From the NCBI RefSeq assembly GCF_011075055.1, contig NC_058151.1, positions 13,459,800 to 13,523,799 of the forward strand: 64,000 nucleotides of DNA. Reading direction: 5' to 3'. Each line of letters starts with the position of its first letter. Position 1 is the first letter of the stretch. Both the position numbers and the translations under genes were made by a program. The notes beneath the pieces are model-generated. The model made no database searches. It saw nothing but the letters and a program-made list of their open reading frames with translations, and was not told the origin of the DNA. Of the stretch, positions 1-12,128 are shown in pieces. The stretch comes from Mangifera indica (lineage: Eukaryota > Streptophyta > Magnoliopsida > Sapindales > Anacardiaceae).

Positions 1-1
1 A

Positions 2-1270
2 GGGAGGTTGGTGTTTGATGAAATGAAGGAGAGGAATGAAGTTGTGTGGACAATTATGGTAGTGGGTTATGTGGGGAGTGGATATCACCATGAAGGTTTT
101 TTGCTTTTAGGTGAAATGGTTCTAAATTTAGGACATGGGTTGAATTATGTTACACTTTGTTCTATCTTATCGGCCTGTGCTCAATCTGGAGATGTGGTGA
201 TGGGAAGGTGGGTTCATGTTTATGCCTTGAAGGCAATGGGGAAGGAGATTGATATCAAAGTTGGCACAGCTTTGGTGGACATGTATGCAAAATGTGGAAG
301 GATAGATACTGCATGCAAAGTTTTCGAGTGCATGCCATTGAAGAATGTGGTGGCATGGAACGCGATGCTTAATGGTTTAGCAATGCATGGACAGGGTAAA
401 GTTGTGCTGGAGATGTTCTCGAAGATGATTGAAGAATTTAAACCAGATGACTTGACATTTATGGCTGTATTGAGCGCCTGCAGCCACTCAGGGCTTGTTG
501 GTCAAGGCCGGCAACATTTTCACAGCATTGAATCTGTGCATGGTTTAACACCCAAAGTTGAACACTATGCTTGTATGGTGGATCTTCTAGGCCGAGTCGG
601 CCGCCTAGAAGAGGCTGAAAATATGATTAAAACAATGCCAATGCCACCAAATGAAGTTGTTCTAGGTTCTCTTTTGGGTTCCTGCGGTGTACATGGAAAG
701 CTGCAGCTTGGTGAATGTGTTCTGCAGGAGCTAATTCAGATGGATCCCCACAACACAGAGTATCATATCCTTCTCTCAAACATGTATGCTTTAGCTGGAA
801 AGCACGACAAGGCTAATTCAGTGCGGCAGGTTCTCAAGAACAAGGGCATAAAGAAGGTACCCGGAATGAGTTCTGTTCATGTTGCCGGTAAAGCACATCA
901 ATTCTCTGCAGGAGATAAATCACACCCACAAACACGAGAGATCTACAGTAAGTTGGATGAGATGATCCGGAGTTTGAGATTGGCAGGTTATACTCCAAAC
1001 ACAGCTTCACAAGTCTTTTCCAGTGAAGAGATGGAGGAGAAGGAGCAGGCCTTGTTTGTGCATAGTGAGAAACTTGCAGTGTGTTTTGGCCTATTAAGCA
1101 CAAAACCTGGTACTCCTCTTTACATCTTCAAGAATTTAAGGATATGCCAAGACTGTCACTCTGCCATTAAAGTTGTTTCAAAGATTTACAACAGGGAAAT
1201 TGTTGTTAGAGATCGTAATCGTTTTCACTGTTTCAAGCAAGGTTCTTGTTCTTGTTGTGATTTTTGGTAA
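2..1270 (+). CDS. PPR-E/E+-DYW protein, 5' partial
   Basis: This is the C-terminal part of a PLS-class pentatricopeptide repeat protein of the kind that edits C to U in mitochondrial or plastid RNA. The frame is open from the window edge, so the true start lies upstream. The visible part holds PPR-type repeats (TALVDMYAKCG, NVVAWNAMLNGLAMHG, DDLTFMAVLSACSHSG, EHYACMVDLLGR), then E/E+ segments, then a DYW deaminase-like domain. The deaminase signature HSEK (zinc ligand and catalytic Glu) and CQDCH are intact. The last residues read SCSCCDFW where the family usually ends in CSCGDYW or similar, so the final triplet is DFW and the preceding Gly is Cys. The sequence is intronless in this window, as is common for PPR genes. 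It resembles what I remember of Arabidopsis At5g15340. The RNA target cannot be read from sequence. Confidence 0.93.
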   Translation, partial: GRLVFDEMKERNEVVWTIMVVGYVGSGYHHEGFLLLGEMVLNLGHGLNYVTLCSILSACAQSGDVVMGRWVHVYALKAMGKEIDIKVGTALVDMYAKCGRIDTACKVFECMPLKNVVAWNAMLNGLAMHGQGKVVLEMFSKMIEEFKPDDLTFMAVLSACSHSGLVGQGRQHFHSIESVHGLTPKVEHYACMVDLLGRVGRLEEAENMIKTMPMPPNEVVLGSLLGSCGVHGKLQLGECVLQELIQMDPHNTEYHILLSNMYALAGKHDKANSVRQVLKNKGIKKVPGMSSVHVAGKAHQFSAGDKSHPQTREIYSKLDEMIRSLRLAGYTPNTASQVFSSEEMEEKEQALFVHSEKLAVCFGLLSTKPGTPLYIFKNLRICQDCHSAIKVVSKIYNREIVVRDRNRFHCFKQGSCSCCDFW

Positions 1271-2484
1271 ATATAACTTCTGGTTTTGTATGCCTTCTTT
1301 CCTTATTGATCATGTTCTGGTAAATGGGTAAAAGAATGTTGATTTGGTTTTCAGAGGATATTTAAGGCAAAGCATACAAGAGCAATCTCTTTGATTGAAT
1401 TTTTGCTGCAGGGGCTGTAAACTAGAGGAGCTCGAGTCCAACCACTAAATTCGGCTCACTACCCAAGTTTAAGCTTGATGTTGGGTAGTTTTGTGAGCTT
1501 ACGAGTACACAACTTTATTCAAGTTAAATATCAATGAAATCATTTAAATACTAAATTTTTTTTTTTAATACAAAAAATAATTGATAAATATATAAGTTAT
1601 GATATTTAAAATCATTTTTCAAATTGAGTTCAAATCATTCATTCATGTGTCAAGCGCAAGTTCCTTTTTAAAGCAAACAAGTTGAGTTTAAATTAAACAC
1701 TATTTGATTTGTTGGCACTCTTAAAATAGGATGCGTTTGGTTCAAAGTAAAAAAAAAAAATTACTTTAAAAATTTATCTAATGTTATTTTGTTTAATTTG
1801 TAATGTAATAATATATCTCATAATCTTTATCCTCAAAGTAATAAAAGAAGTAATTTCAATACAATTTTTTCATTAATGCATATTCAGTTTGAGTGTATAA
1901 ATATATATATTTATAAAATTTGATGTGAATTTATAAAATTTAACTTAAGTCCGAATTTATTTAAACTAGCAACGAAATCATTATAAAAGTTATTGAAAGT
2001 CATCATAAAATAAAAAGGATTGTTAGAGAAGTTGTCGAGAAAAAAAATCATTGGAGAAAATTAATATCACTTTTTACAATTCGTTGAATTTAAATTAATT
2101 CAAATTTAGTTTGTTTCAAATTGTGATCGAACTGATTTGATTCAAATCTAATCCTAATTAGATCAGGTATACTTGTGGCTGAATTGATTGGAGAAAAAAA
2201 AAAAAAAAAAATTACTAGAATTTAAACTTGGCAGTTGACACCCTGTAAATGCATATGAGAATTTGTGTCACTAAACCAAATTTGATTTTAATTAATTATA
2301 ATTTAGATGTCATATTTAATGATTAAATAAATAAAATTAATTTAAATATTATTTTAATATATATTTAAATAGTTTAATGATCAAGTATAACACCTTGACC
2401 AAGTCAAGACTCAAAGAATATTCCATTAACAAATCTTCAGCTGTGAATTACCTCAAAACTATACCGCCTGTCCTCTTGATCGTC
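1271..2484. other. AT-rich intergenic spacer
   Basis: Spacer between the PPR stop codon and the convergent DUF1997 gene. I see no coding sequence. It has poly-A/T runs and a small imperfect hairpin at about 1452-1500, where GGCTCACTACCCAA pairs with TTGGGTAGTTTTGTGAGC. A fragment at 1727-1760 (GGATGCGTTTGGTTCAAAGTA) resembles one end of a MITE of the GTGTTTGGTT type, without a visible partner end. Confidence 0.6.
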
Positions 2485-5037
2485 TTACCTTATTTTGTTT
2501 TCCAAGGTTTCCCTCTTGAATTTACCGTAATCTTCAAGTAAGCTACCATTAACTTTATGCTTCATGTTCTCCACCAGTCTTGTTAACACCTGTGTTCAGG
2601 AAAACATTTTACTCAGAGGTTTGGCCAGGACTTAGGAATATGTAAGTGTTGTAGAAAATGTCGTGTAATGCTTTGCACACACATTAATTTTAGTACCAAT
2701 GATAATATATCACCCATTATATGATTATGCATTATTTTAAGCAATCAATCATGTAATAATGCATTTTTATTCGTGTTTAAACTAATATGCAGGAGCATGG
2801 TTACAGAAATTTGGTAAGAACTCAGAAACATGTAAGTCTTGTAAAAAATGTTGAGTAATGTTATGCGCATACACCAATTTTAGTACTAATGATGATATTA
2901 AGCATTACTTTAAGCACGAAAACGCATAATGATAAATTATTATTCGTACATAAATTAATATTCATTGTAAATGCTTATAGTTTTATTAATGTTGAAAGGG
3001 TTTGGGGATGTTACCGACTCTGCAACGTTTCTGCGAACATCTTCAGGAATCAATGCAAGAACAGGAGGAAGAACAAAGCTTATATTCATCTCGAGCTGAC
3101 CTTTAAGCCGGCTTTGTGGTCCTCGACTGTCGGAGTACAATGATCCTTTTACACCAAGAGAAAACTGAGATGGGTCAAGAGCAGTGTCAAGTCCTCTGAG
3201 CTCACATCTGATCTGAAAAAGAATGGATTTGGTTATGTATACATACAAAAGAATGATATAAAATTATGACTTAAGTTCATTGATGTATGTCCATGAACTT
3301 ACAATACCAAGCTCAAGAACCTTTTTGGTATGGGTTGGAACTCCTGGTGGGTAGTCTTTGCCTCCTGTTTTGCATCTCAGCCTCATATCTATTACTGGCC
3401 ACACAGTCAGGAAGAGAAACTGTATTGGCAACATCTGAATTCTCCACTCTTCCTGCATAATTTCGCGCATTAAAAGATATCAAAGGCTCAAGAATTTAGA
3501 AGGATGATCACATATTTTATTGAAATCTTTCAGTGGTCATTTGGGGATGCGCCATGATAACTTATGCCCTTATTTCCTCATGAACAAAATAGACAAAACA
3601 AGCTTCTAGTCTTCTGTGTAGAAAATGGATCAGATATGATATCAATAAAATAAAGTCACATGGTAAAGAGAAAGAACATATATAATTTATCCTCTTTCAT
3701 TCAAAACTAGATTACGGACTAAGTCTAATAGAGTTAATATTATTCAATGATTTATCAATATATTAGCTACAAAATTAATATCGCACCCACACAAGAGAAT
3801 AATCTGTTTATAAATACTAGAATTATAATTTTAAACCAAACCCTATTAGTATTCTTGTTTCTTAAGGAAATCCTAAAACAACTCTTCAGGAACTTAAACT
3901 GCAATTAGCTTCTAGTAGAAGCATCCTATCCGCTAGATGATTAGGAGTGGGTAAATGTTAATTAAAAACCTTGTAAGCTCGGAGGTGCCTTGCACCCTTG
4001 CCTGTTCTTCCGAGAGCAGAGGCCCTGCCCACTACTCGGACAATGGGAGCCCATATGTATCAACAATCACCTTAGATGAAATGCTCACCGATTATAACAG
4101 TCATGCTCACAACACTTCTATTGCTGAGATTTGCGAAGCTGATTAACCAGCCATATAGACATGTTTCAATAGCTTGAACAGCTCCACAAATTTCCCAAAA
4201 TGGTTAGTACTGAAATTTTGAGCAAGAGCATGCCTTTCCACCTGTGCTGCTTTAAATCCCTTCCTATTAACCCAAATACTGTTAGTTCGGGATTGCTTAA
4301 TGCGGAATTGTCATCTATAACCAGCACAATTCCCACAACAAACATAGCCAATTTTGTTAGACCTGCCCTCTTTCAACTAGAGCTACCACATTAGATGTTG
4401 GTCGAATATTCAACTGAAACAAGTTGAATTCGAATTGAAACTCTAGTTTGGTTTGACTTCGAGTGTCGCTGGTGGCATGAAACTCTTCTACTTCAACAAC
4501 TCATTTTTTTTTTTCTAATATTACTGTTTATGATTCGAACCGGTTCGAGCTCAAACTCTGGCCGGTCCGATGGAATCCAACCTTACATAAGATTATTCAG
4601 TTGCACTATCATAAAAAAATTCAATTCAGAAAGAAACCGAACCTCATTAATCTGGTGGCTTCTTCGTTTGTCCGGGAAAATTGCTTTAAAAACTCTAGGT
4701 TTATCATCCAAGTACTGATCAAAAGAGGCCTGCACAAAGCACAAACCACTCTAAAATCGATCAACACGGAAATTCCACAGAGAAAAATAACAAATGAACA
4801 AAAGGGTATCACCCCAGGAGACTCGTAGAGTGGCATGTCAGTTGAAATTCTGGAAGAGTAAGTGGCAGGCTTCATTGTCATTTGGCTCCTGACCAGTAAA
4901 AAAGGAGGTGATGAGTTTGATCTTCTGGTTAACGTTAAGGCATGGCAATTGAATTGATGGTGGTAATGCTGCCATTCTTGCTTCAGCTTCAGCTTCAGTT
5001 TGCATGGCGGAAAAGAAGAAGCTGCAAGTTCAGCCAT
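2485..5037 (-). CDS. DUF1997 family protein, probable plastid protein
   Basis: Spliced gene on the minus strand with exons 5037-4813, 4729-4643, 3452-3303, 3212-3015 and 2589-2485. All introns are GT-AG and every junction is phase 0, giving about 254 residues. Residues 1-70 are rich in Ser, Lys and Arg and look like a chloroplast transit peptide. The conserved DUF1997 core follows: FDQYLDDKPRVFKAIFPDKR, EEWRIQMLPIQFLFLTVWPV, CKTGGKDYPPGVP, GLDTALDPSQFSLGVKGSL, LEMNISFVLPPVLALIPEDV and LVENMKHKVNGSLLEDYGKF. The family includes Arabidopsis At5g04440 and cyanobacterial relatives; its biochemical role is not established. I chose the Met at 5037 because it begins a typical transit peptide; an upstream in-frame Met at 5127 would add 30 residues. 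Intron 3 (3453-4642) is long, and intron 4 holds a local duplication. Confidence 0.88.
2620..3014. repeat. Diverged direct repeat, about 190 bp, in DUF1997 intron 4
   Basis: Two related stretches lie about 190 bp apart, around 2632-2710 and 2822-2900. Both read roughly ATGTAAGTNTTGTANAAAATGT followed by GAGTAATG-like and ATTTTAGTACYAATGATRATAT words. The copies are diverged, which suggests an old local tandem duplication inside the intron. No coding capacity is seen. Confidence 0.6.
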
Positions 5038-5763
5038 TGGCGAGTTGAGGGAGAGGAAAGGAAAGTGCCTTGGGTTTGGAAGAAGAAATATTAGATAACC
5101 ATATCTGATTTCGCCATTGCTGTCCATGTGGCAGTCTTAGAGGGACTTCCATTAGTGTAGTGGGCCTACCTTGTTCTTCTTTCTGTTCGAAATGACAATG
5201 ACAGATTCATGTTCAGTTCACGTGCTAGGTTAGTCTAAAAATGTATTTCTATAATGCTGGAAAAACGATTTTCCCTGATATGTTCGAAATGGCAAGCATA
5301 CCATGTTCATGTAAAGTCGAATGAGATCTATCATTAAATTTAGGATTATACCACACGTTAGGATGGTTGATTTAGATTCAAATAGATGACTCAGACTCAA
5401 ATCATCACCTCCTTTTAGGGTTAGGTTTGTTTTATTGTAAAGTTGTTTTATCATTCTATCAAGAAGGGAATTTCATGTGTTCCAAATGCCAAATAAATTT
5501 GCTATGCTAAAATCATGGACTCACATACCTACCATACATAGAATAACATTGAACTCCATTAAAATTATATAGAAAATATTCAAATATAATAATAATTAAA
5601 GCAGCCTCAAACATCAAGAAGCAACAAACACTCATAAAATTCCTCATAAATTTGACAAAACCAGAGTTGAAATAGCCAGGCAGAGACTAATTCATTGCAC
5701 ACAACACAACTGATTATTTCTTGGGAATTTTCTTCTTCTTCTCCTTGCCTTCAATTATAACCT
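5038..5763. other. Spacer between PME31-type gene and DUF1997 gene
   Basis: Both flanking genes are on the minus strand, so this spacer holds the 3' untranslated region of the pectin methylesterase (right side) and the promoter and leader of the DUF1997 gene (left side). I see no further gene and no recognisable transposon. A short upstream in-frame Met of the DUF1997 reading frame lies at 5127. Confidence 0.6.
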
Positions 5764-8160
5764 CTATGCAGAATATGGTATTCTCACAGCCATTTTTTGG
5801 GAAAGCCAAGGCCTTTCCGGCTCTGGATCGATGAAGTTATGCATCAGAAATTGATCTGCTTCTTCATCTACCAGTTCTCTAGCCCACGTCACACGATTTG
5901 TGAGGCAGCTACCTGGCCCAAAGCATCTGCAATTTTGATTGAACTTTCAAAGCTCATTAACTATGATTACCAAGAAAAGGAAAGAAAATCATTTAACAGT
6001 GTCCTATCGATTGTATGCTTAGAGGTTAAAGGCACTCGTAATTCATATGTGAAAAAAAAAGTCAATCAGAAACTAAATTAACTTTCCAAAAATCCCTGAA
6101 TCTGGAGAGGAAATGAAAAGAAGGATTGTTTGTAAACTTGAGATACCTATACTCATAAAAGCAAGCACTTCTCTCATTCTCAGGTTTGCCCCAATTATGC
6201 CAGCCTTCTTGTTTGACACATGCATCGATGTAAGTATGTGCAAAGACCACCCTTCCAAAAGGTCCCCATGGACGTCCAAGATATGCATATCCTGAACCTC
6301 CATTGCCAGTAATCACACATCTGCATCAATACAATAAATGTTCAGGCAGGAAATAGGGAATTAGGGCACACATGAACAAAAGAATTTATGACATCTTGGT
6401 CAGGCATGATCCTGCTGTGTAAGAAAAATCTAATTGCTTGATTTAAATATCAGACATGATCACGAATTCCATCAGTATAGAAAAAAGTTCGATCAAAAAT
6501 TGTCAAAGAACATTTCAGAGCCCTAAAATATCTAAGTTTTAGACTGAATAAAGTCCCTGGTGGGGTATTTTATAAAAAAAAAAAAAGAAAGGAAAAAAAA
6601 GAGAGAGAGAAATGTCAGCCAAGCACCTCAAGAACACATAACCAGTTGTCTCCTGGGAAGATTTCCTGCTATGTGCAGTTATAAAACCAGCTGCCTTGCA
6701 ATGGATATGACAATGCTCAAAGAGAACAGTACTGTTCCCAAAAATGAAATCCACACTCCCTTCAATATAGCAATCTTTCAGATACTGTTTTCCATGATGT
6801 AAGTATAGAGTATCCTGCACGAAATTGTAAGCTACCTTTTAGCTAAAAGTAAAAATTTGTGTACATGATATCCCTTGGACTGATTCCAGAAATGAATGAG
6901 ACATTAATGGCAATCGCCACCATTTTTCTGATTCAAAATACTATATTTCTTTGACTGGACCAGCAAAAAATACCTAGAATCACTCAGCTATCTCATCCAG
7001 TAAAATTTTTTCATCAAAACATGAAATCTTCTAAAGATAAATATTCCCTAGATCCATTAAATATATATGACGGCTTAAATTTCTTATGCCCAGAGACATC
7101 ATTGATACAAACCACAACTAAAAATCTCTGCCAGTATCACTTAAAAAACAAATAATTTTTACAATAAACACAATAAGTTTGTCATAGAATATGAACAAAA
7201 AAACAAGTTAAAACTATTTCCTTGCACAAAGTCTCACAATATAAATCATCCAACAAGAAGTCAATTGTTTCATGTAACCTATCATCTAGATGATAATTTA
7301 AAAGAAATATTGCTAAGTATCTAGTATTTGCTGGGAACATTTCAGAAAGCCATATCCTTGAGGCTAAATAAACTCAACCTTTATAACACACCTGCCACCC
7401 AAGGAATCTGCAATTGTAGAAAGCACATCGATCTGCTGTCACTCTGAGTGCCACAGCCTGGTGAGAGCCCTACAAAAAATTTGCCAAGCATTTGTAATCA
7501 ACCCAATATGCCACTCGTGACCAGCGCCAAAAATTTCATGACACAATCTCAATAACCCACAATGCACATACAAACTATAACAAAACATATATAAAAACAA
7601 CATCATCCATACTCATTAAACATAAAAAAATCAGCATATCAAATCCCAAAATGTCCCATTTCCATCAGAAATCAATGAACAAGCATTTTTTTCAACAATG
7701 CATATTATCAAACAGTTAAAAGAACAACAACTACCTCAGGTGAAGAGTTCTCAAAAGTGACATTCTCAGCAATAAAATCCTCTCCCTCAACTATCACACT
7801 TCCACACCCGAACGTCCCAGTACCAATCACCCTCGAAGCCTGCAAAATCACAACAAATAATATACAAAAAACCCAGATAAGTGTTCATAGCAACAAAATT
7901 TCATACAACCATTAAACCTGGTGGTGTTCTATCCTGTCAACGCTGTTGTTCCAGGTGAGAATTGTAGATTCCGGGGAAAGACCCGCGAGTGTAATGAAGT
8001 TCTTAGTTTTGGGGACGTAGACAGGCTGATTATAAATCCCCGGTGACACACGAATGATGGTGCGACATTTGTTGCCGAGTGGCACCATATCGATTGCCTC
8101 CTGCACCGTCTTGTAGTCCCCGGATCCGTCTTGCGCCACCGTCATCACAGAAGCCGCCAT
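5764..8160 (-). CDS. PME31: Pectin methylesterase without pro-region, PME31 type
   Basis: Minus-strand gene with exons 8160-7918, 7839-7735, 7469-7392, 6814-6627, 6320-6147 and 5926-5764, all GT-AG, encoding about 316 residues. The product removes methyl groups from homogalacturonan (EC 3.1.1.11). Catalytic features of carbohydrate esterase family 8 are intact: GxYxQ-like segment near residue 63, Q120 (SHQAVAL), Q142-D143 (GWQDTLYL), D164 (SVDFIFG) and R221 (YLGRPWG). It lacks both an obvious N-terminal signal peptide and the PMEI-like pro-domain, as does Arabidopsis PME31 (At3g29090), which has nearly the same length and ends PYSA. The start codon is the first Met of exon 1 and the reading begins [21 protein letters not shown] box lies 74-79 bp upstream. 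Orthology is inferred from remembered sequence. Confidence 0.95.
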
Positions 8161-8233
8161 TATCGATTGCGGTGAAGAAACACAGTGAAAGATAAAAGGG
8201 TTTTGACGTTTTTTATTTTTTTCTTTTTGGGAG

Positions 8234-8239
8234 TTTATA
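8234..8239 (-). promoter_or_regulatory. TATA box candidate for the pectin methylesterase gene
   Basis: On the minus strand this reads GATATAAACTCCC, with TATAAA 74-79 bp upstream of the ATG at 8160. Spacing fits a plant core promoter with a leader of about 45 nt. The transcription start is inferred. Confidence 0.5.
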
Positions 8240-8643
8240 TCAAGTGATGCAATGTAGGATTTTTGTTGCTGCTTTTGAGCTGTAAAAATGGAGAATCTCG
8301 AAGTGGGTTTTTGTTGTTTGTTTATTATGATGCTTTTCTTGTTTTAAGAGATCGGAGAAGAGGTCACTCTAGTGTTGTCCTCTCTTTCGGCTACCATGTG
8401 GCTCAAACTCATTCGATCGAGCAAAACTGCGGGCAGACCAAGGATTTGCCGTAAAGGCCATATTTTTTGCTCCCACATGTTGCTTACGAAAGATTAACAA
8501 AGTAACAAAAACAACCTCGTATCAAATTGAATCCAAGCTAAAACTTTGTTTTGACAACTCGGCTCAAGTTCACTTCGAATCTCATAACAGTATATGATTT
8601 CTATTAGAAATATTATTCATCATTGGCCCCATAATACTATAAA

Positions 8644-9115
8644 GGCCAAATGACTATTTCCCACCCAAGGTTTGATGTTTTCTTAAGTTTCCACCCTTCT
8701 AACTATGAAAACACTAAATACCCACCCATGGTCGATTAGATTTAACAAAACTCTAACGGTGGTAAGGGTAAAATAGTCATTTTTGTTATAATATTAAAAA
8801 TAAACTAAAATATAATTTAATTTTACCCCCCTAAACTTTAAAAACTAAAATTTTTCCCCAGCCTAAGTTTTAAAAAATGACAGTTTCACCCTAGGGTTTG
8901 GTTTTGAAATCTCCGGCGACCGTTCCGGCTCCATTGCCGACGACCTCTCCCTCCCGAAGCAGCCTCTCCTTCCGACGAATGGTTTCCTCCCATTTGGAGG
9001 TTCGATCGACGTCGGAGACGCCTTGAGAGACGAAGAACTTCGTCTTTCCCGACAAAGATCCAAATCCCAAAAAATATTAACGAATTAGACAAGGATATTA
9101 AATCTAACAATAAAA
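8644..9115 (+). mobile_element. Truncated foldback-MULE left arm (first of three in the array)
   Basis: It begins GGCCAAATGACTATTTCCCA and continues with the family's CCACCCAAGG, TTTCCACCCTT, TTAGATTTAACAAAACTCTAACGG and TTTACCCCCCTAAACTTT blocks, then a GC-rich core with CGGCTCCATTGCCGACG and GACGAAGAACTTCGTC. No right terminus appears before the next segment, so the element lost its right arm, probably through the adjacent palindromic MITE-like sequence. Equivalent copies begin at 9734 and 10824. Confidence 0.8.
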
Positions 9116-9116
9116 C

Positions 9117-9269
9117 CATGTGTAAACATTTTCAATACACAAAATAGATATATAAATGATATGTTATTATATGATTGACTGATTTTGAATTAAAGATAAA
9201 TAACACTCAATCATATAATAACACATTTTTTATGAACTAATTTTGTGTATTAATAATGTGTACACATAA
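9117..9269. mobile_element. Small palindromic MITE-like element in the array
   Basis: The left side (ATGTGTAAACATTTTCAATA onward, then TGTTATTATATGATTGA) pairs with the right side read in reverse (TTATGTGTACACATTATTAA, then TGTTATTATATGATTGAGTG). The two halves form an imperfect hairpin of about 150 bp. Copies recur in every long and short unit of the array, and a diverged relative lies near 63,340-63,500. Target-site duplications could not be judged inside the array. Confidence 0.6.
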
Positions 9270-11979
9270 GCAGCCTCTCCTTCCGACGAATGGTTTCCTC
9301 CCATTTGGAGGTTCGATCGACGTCGGAGACGCCTTGGGAGACGAAGAACTTCGTCTTTCCCGACAAAGATCCAAATCCCAAAAAATATTAACGAATTAGA
9401 CAAGGATATTAAATCTAACAATAAAACCATGTGTAAACATTTTCAATACACAAAATAGATATATAAATGATATGTTATTATATGATTGACTGATTTTGAA
9501 TTAAAGATAAATAACACTCAATCATATAATAACACATTTTTTATGAACTAATTTTTTTGCTCCCACATGTTGCTTACGAAAGATTAACAAAGTAACAAAA
9601 ACAACCTCATATCAAATTGAATCCAAGCTAAAACTTTGTTTTGACAACTCGGCTCAAGTTCACTTCGAATCTCATAACAGTATATGATTTCTATTAGAAA
9701 TATTATTCATCATTGGCCCCATAATACTATAAAGGCCAAATGACTATTTCCCACCCAAGGTTTGATGTTTTCTTAAGTTTCCACCCTTCTAACTATGGAA
9801 ACACTAAACACCCACCCATGGTCGATTAGATTTAACAAAACTCTAACGGTGGTAAGGGTAAAATAGTCATTTTTGTTATAATATTAAAAATAAACTAAAA
9901 TATAATTTAATTTTACCCCCCTAAACTTTAAAAACTAAAATTTTTCCCCAGCCTAAGTTTTAAAAAATGACAGTTTCACCCTAGGGTTTGGTTTTGAAAT
10001 CTCCGGCGACCGTTCCGGCTCCATTGCCGACGACCTCTCCCTCCCGAAGCAGCCTCTCCTTCCGACGAATGGTTTCCTCCCATTTGGAGGTTCGATCGAC
10101 GTCGGAGACGCCTTGAGAGACGAAGAACTTCGTCTTTCCCGACAAAGATCCAAATCCCAAAAAATATTAACGAATTAGACAAGGATATTAAATCTAACAA
10201 TAAAACCATGTGTAAACATTTTCAATACACAAAATAGATATATAAATGATATGTTATTATATGATTGACTGATTTTGAATTAAAGATAAATAACACTCAA
10301 TCATATAATAACACATTTTTTATGAACTAATTTTGTGTATTAATAATGTGTACACATAAGCAGCCTCTCCTTCCGACGAATGGTTTCCTCCCATTTGGAG
10401 GTTCGATCGACGTCGGAGACGCCTTGGGAGACGAAGAACTTCGTCTTTCCCGACAAAGATCCAAATCCCAAAAAATATTAACGAATTAGACAAGGATATT
10501 AAATCTAACAATAAAACCATGTGTAAACATTTTCAATACACAAAATAGATATATAAATGATATGTTATTATATGATTGACTGATTTTGAATTAAAGATAA
10601 ATAACACTCAATCATATAATAACACATTTTTTATGAACTAATTTTTTTGCTCCCACATGTTGCTTACGAAAGATTAACAAAGTAACAAAAACAACCTCAT
10701 ATCAAATTGAATCCAAGCTAAAACTTTGTTTTGACAACTCGGCTCAAGTTCACTTCGAATCTCATAACAGTATATGATTTCTATTAGAAATATTATTCAT
10801 CATTGGCCCCATAATACTATAAAGGCCAAATGACTATTTCCCACCCAAGGTTTGATGTTTTCTTAAGTTTCCACCCTTCTAACTATGGAAACACTAAACA
10901 CCCACCCATGGTCGATTAGATTTAACAAAACTCTAACGGTGGTAAGGGTAAAATAGTCATTTTTGTTATAATATTAAAAATAAACTAAAATATAATTTAA
11001 TTTTACCCCCCTAAACTTTAAAAACTAAAATTTTTCCCCAGCCTAAGTTTTAAAAAATGACAGTTTCACCCTAGGGTTTGGTTTTGAAATCTCCGGCGAC
11101 CGTTCCGGCTCCATTGCCGACGACCTCTCCCTCCCGAAGCAGCCTCTCCTTCCGACGAATGGTTTCCTCCCATTTGGAGGTTCGATCGACGTCGGAGACG
11201 CCTTGAGAGACGAAGAACTTCGTCTTTCCCGACAAAGATCCAAATCCCAAAAAATATTAACGAATTAGACAAGGATATTAAATCTAACAATAAAACCATG
11301 TGTAAACATTTTCAATACACAAAATAGATATATAAATGATATGTTATTATATGACTGACTGATTTTTAATTAAAGATAAATAACACTCAATCATATAATA
11401 ACACATTTTTTATGAACTAATTTTGTGTATTAATAATGTGTACACATAATGTTGTTCTAACTCTAATGCTTAGAGGTATACATAATTCAGTGCAAACTAA
11501 AAAATCAGATCGAATCACTTAAAAATTATAGTTTGGTTTGTAAAATGGTTTGATTTTGGTTGATAAATTTTTTAAAAATAGTTTTCAATTTGAGTTATGA
11601 TTTGAGTGATTTTCAAGCATTTGTTTTTAATAAACAATTAAGGGTACAATGTATTTTTTGTATCTATTTTATATTTTATATATATTATACATATATTTCA
11701 TATTTATTTTACATATTTATATTAAATATTTAACTATTATAATTTTAATAAATTAAAACATAATTACTTAATTATATTTTTTATTTAATTTAGTTTAATT
11801 TATAATTTAAAATAATTTAATTTAATTTATTTTAAATAATATCAAATTAGCCCATACGTAACAATATTCGAATGATCGGAGTAATATTTTAATGGAGCTT
11901 AGAATGCCACACCCGATCCGAAAAGTTTGATTAAGAAGCCGAGATTCAAGCTACTGCACTACCAATTTAATGTCGGCAA

Positions 11980-11986
11980 CACGTGT
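11980..11986 (+). promoter_or_regulatory. ABRE/G-box-like CACGTGT word
   Basis: CACGTGT lies about 150 bp upstream of the TATA box of the disordered-protein gene. bZIP and bHLH factors bind such cores. A single short word is weak evidence for regulation by abscisic acid. Confidence 0.3.
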
Positions 11987-12128
11987 AGTTCATCTACCCA
12001 TTTCAACATTAAATCCGACCTCATCCAACGGCCATAAAAATCCAAATCTTAGGCCCACCATCAAAATCTCCCCGAAAAACAGCACTTTCCACAAAAACGT
12101 CGTCGTTTCAGTCCCAATTGTCTAACAG

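Larger units (their letters stand above)
8463..11449. repeat. Higher-order tandem array, period 1,090 bp (L-S-L-S-L)
   Basis: Three long units (about 807 bp: 8463-9269, 9553-10359, 10643-11449) alternate with two short units (about 283 bp: 9270-9552, 10360-10642). The short unit repeats the right part of the long unit, with an offset of 311 bp, so each 1,090-bp period contains an internal direct repeat. Copies are nearly identical: by eye L1 and L2 differ at about three positions (near 8518, 8707 and 8719), and L2 and L3 at about two near 11,355. Each long unit carries the left arm of a foldback MULE (starts 8644, 9734, 10824) without its right end, followed by a small palindromic MITE-like segment. 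Short open frames in the array are repeat artefacts. The array lies just upstream of the pectin methylesterase promoter. Confidence 0.93.

Noticed and set aside
8863..11299. Short recurring minus-strand frames of 66-77 codons
   Set aside because: They fall in foldback-element arms and cores within the tandem array and repeat every 1,090 bp; no protein family match.
8463..11449. CRISPR-like array
   Set aside because: Repeat units are hundreds of bp long with no short repeat-spacer pattern, and the DNA is from a plant nucleus.
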